Assembly (NCBI GenBank): GCA_002077045.2
Contig: KZ111192.1
Span: 62,001-126,000, forward strand
Origin: Rachicladosporium sp. CCFEE 5018
Lineage: Eukaryota > Ascomycota > Dothideomycetes > Cladosporiales > Cladosporiaceae
Direction of reading: 5' to 3'
DNA length: 64,000 nucleotides
Made by a program: the position numbers and the translations under genes. Of this stretch, positions 62,520 to 64,000 are shown one piece after another (positions within the stretch are counted from its first letter, which is position 1; the number at the start of each line of letters is the position of its first letter). Under the pieces are notes generated by a model. It saw only the letters and a program-made list of their open reading frames with translations, was not told the origin of the DNA and searched no databases.

Positions 62520-62977
62520 AGGGATCGCTAGGAAGATGATGGGAAGAGGTTGGAAGAGTAATATGAAGTAGTACGATAGTATACGGCAGATGTAATATTG
62601 CAATTGATAAAACTTGCATCATACAAACCTGACTTTCCAATCTCACCCATCTTCCTAAAGGGTTATGTTGGTGCCATGTTGCATTCCACGACTTCCTCCG
62701 TTCCGCAAGTGTTCTACACATTGCTTGAGCTTTTGTCGATTTTTCCTGTGACTGTGAAATGTTACCACTTCTGCCCACGAGATGCCAGCTTCAGGAGCTT
62801 GTGTGTAAACAGGCCGTGTCCGGCTCTCACGGATATAGCACGCAGGATTCGCGCCACTGGCTGTGTGGGTACATGCACCGGGAAGACTGAAAGCTCCTGG
62901 AGAGGACTAGGTTTCTCGTATCACAGATCCTACTACGTACCCAATCCCGCCGGCGTCTGTACCGGGCTGACACGATA
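62520..62977. other. Intergenic, 458 bp
   Basis: 3' flanks of two convergent genes. AT-rich around 62560-62600. Nothing else is seen. Confidence 0.5.
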
Positions 62978-64000
62978 TCAGAACGACCAGCTCTGACTTC
63001 CCTCATCCAATTCCACATTCCGGCTCGCTGCTAGGTCCTCCATCTGAGCGGTTGTCCACCAGTCCAATGACTTAGGTGCGTACAATCCACAATGATACGC
63101 GCAACCGTGTGGAACAGTGAGTGTCACCAAGCTCTTCCTACACCTCGGGTCTTGCCCGAACCTATTGATTCTCCATCGAAAGTGCTTCTCCTCCCCCGTG
63201 TCCAAGCCCTTCCAGTCATGCATGAGCTCGAAAAGCCCGTCGAAGCATGCCCGCACGGGAGAGTCGGTAGCGCTGTCTACGAAGCTCTCGTCGGAATGGT
63301 AAGGTATGGCAAAGGTAACGTTCTCGAAGACGATGCTCCTGAGCGTCTCGTGGTGCGACGTGAGGAAAGCCACGATATTGAAGTGCTGTAATAAAGGTCG
63401 GAAGGTTCGAGTCCGATCGTTCGATGGGAGCATAGCGGTGATCTTGAGACTTCTAAGTCGAGGCAGGACAGCCGTTGTGCTCTCGTGTTCGTCGAACAGC
63501 CGGGCTAGGGTCTTACACGTAACAGCATGCGTAGGAGAACTGTCGTGCTGATACTTGAGAGTCAGGTTCTCGAGATTTTTAGTCGCAGCCAGAAAACGCC
63601 TGCACATCCCCTGCCATTCGGTAGCGTATGGCCCGCCGTAAAGCTGCAGGTCCAGTGTCACCAGCCGTTCAAGACTATTGGTCAGATACTTGTACTTCGC
63701 GTTTCCGAGTTTGTCGAAGACCAGCGCGGCGAAAGGAAGCTCGTCGTTGATACGCAGCGTAGTACACATTCCCCTGCCATTTGCCAGAAAAGCAAATAGT
63801 GCATGTAGCTCAGACCAGCGGGGAAGGTCATGACTGGCGTTAACTCGATTCTGTCGTTCCGCGGTGGTCCTGCATGCGAGCGCGTGGGTCCGTACAGTAC
63901 TTTCTGAGCTCTGGTTGAACCCTGGCGTATGGTCGCAGCTCGACGCGAATGATAGAGTATGGAAGCTTGATAGGTTCCTCAATGCCCGGAGTAGGACGTC
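62978..64000 (-). CDS. LRR-like protein, possibly F-box/LRR class (5' partial)
   Basis: The frame is open to the right edge, so the N terminus lies outside the window. About 340 residues are visible. Repeated L-x-x-L-x-L strands (LERLVTLDLQLYGG, LENLTLKYQ, LPRLRSLKITAML, LRSIVFENVTF) resemble the divergent LRRs in the C-terminal half of many fungal F-box proteins. The C-terminal part is RRSLVTLTVPHG-like. No F-box is visible in this fragment. The product is otherwise unrecognised. Confidence 0.55.
   Translation of the reverse strand, partial: DVLLRALRNLSSFHTLSFASSCDHTPGFNQSSESTVRTHALACRTTAERQNRVNASHDLPRWSELHALFAFLANGRGMCTTLRINDELPFAALVFDKLGNAKYKYLTNSLERLVTLDLQLYGGPYATEWQGMCRRFLAATKNLENLTLKYQHDSSPTHAVTCKTLARLFDEHESTTAVLPRLRSLKITAMLPSNDRTRTFRPLLQHFNIVAFLTSHHETLRSIVFENVTFAIPYHSDESFVDSATDSPVRACFDGLFELMHDWKGLDTGEEKHFRWRINRFGQDPRCRKSLVTLTVPHGCAYHCGLYAPKSLDWWTTAQMEDLAASRNVELDEGSQSWSF

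Noticed and set aside
63403..63413. Perfect B-box word GGTTCGAGTCC
   Set aside because: It lies inside the minus-strand LRR-like coding frame and no tRNA folds around it.

Overview
The window is a gene-dense piece of a filamentous ascomycete nuclear genome, most likely a dothideomycete. The evidence is many short introns (about 44-80 nt) with GT(A/G)AGT donors and CTAAC/CTGAC branch sites, a fungal-type alpha-aminoadipate reductase, Golgi TVP18, PER1, HIR3 and ARP9 orthologues, a secreted Ser/Thr-rich protein, and a local crowd of F-box paralogues. The family-level placement is inference. Two runs of exactly 100 N (7755-7854, 25724-25823) are scaffold gaps. The second replaces far more than 100 bases, because two genes lose their 5' ends in it.

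Layout. 1-7.7 kb: C-terminal part of HIR3, a broken and an intact F-box gene, a TMEM135-like membrane protein, and an F-box gene with an in-frame stop. 7.9-13.7 kb: rhodanese/tyrosine phosphatase, a tRNA-Thr(CGT), PER1 (4 exons) and a coiled-coil protein. 14-21.7 kb: an accessory stretch holding a reading frame cut by three nonsense codons, a degenerate minisatellite, and a diverged tandem duplication carrying two paralogous small genes with matched promoters. 21.7-27.8 kb: seipin, NIC96 and an importin. 30-38.7 kb: a CLG1/Pcl-type cyclin, tRNA-Arg(CCG), TRM1, a 12-exon trimethyllysine dioxygenase and TVP18. 39-50 kb: F-box genes around a seven-exon gene built from two copies of a module of unknown function, plus ARP9 and a secreted Ser/Thr-rich protein. 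50-64 kb: VPS35, an RBR ubiquitin ligase, a LYS2-like reductase, an Rds1-like ferritin-fold secreted protein and a partial LRR-like gene.

The most remarkable observation is that both tRNA genes look doubly interrupted. Besides an ordinary short intron after position 37, each has a 55-58 nt insert between tRNA positions 68 and 69, in the 3' strand of the acceptor stem. Each insert has all the marks of a spliceosomal intron (GTACGT or GTAAGT donor, CCTAAC or TACTAAC branch site, CAG acceptor). Without the insert the acceptor stem cannot close. With it removed, both stems pair 7/7 and a discriminator base follows. Each gene has intact A and B boxes and a T-run terminator only after the second exon. 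This suggests tRNA precursors that need spliceosome-like splicing, which I do not recognise from known fungal tRNA genes.

Most other genes are housekeeping functions (chromatin, nuclear transport, GPI-anchor remodelling, lipid droplets, retromer, carnitine and lysine synthesis, tRNA modification) with no operon-like link. The F-box family, the two-module gene and the 14-20 kb region form the accessory, fast-evolving part. Several of these carry nonsense codons that could each arise by one C-to-T change.
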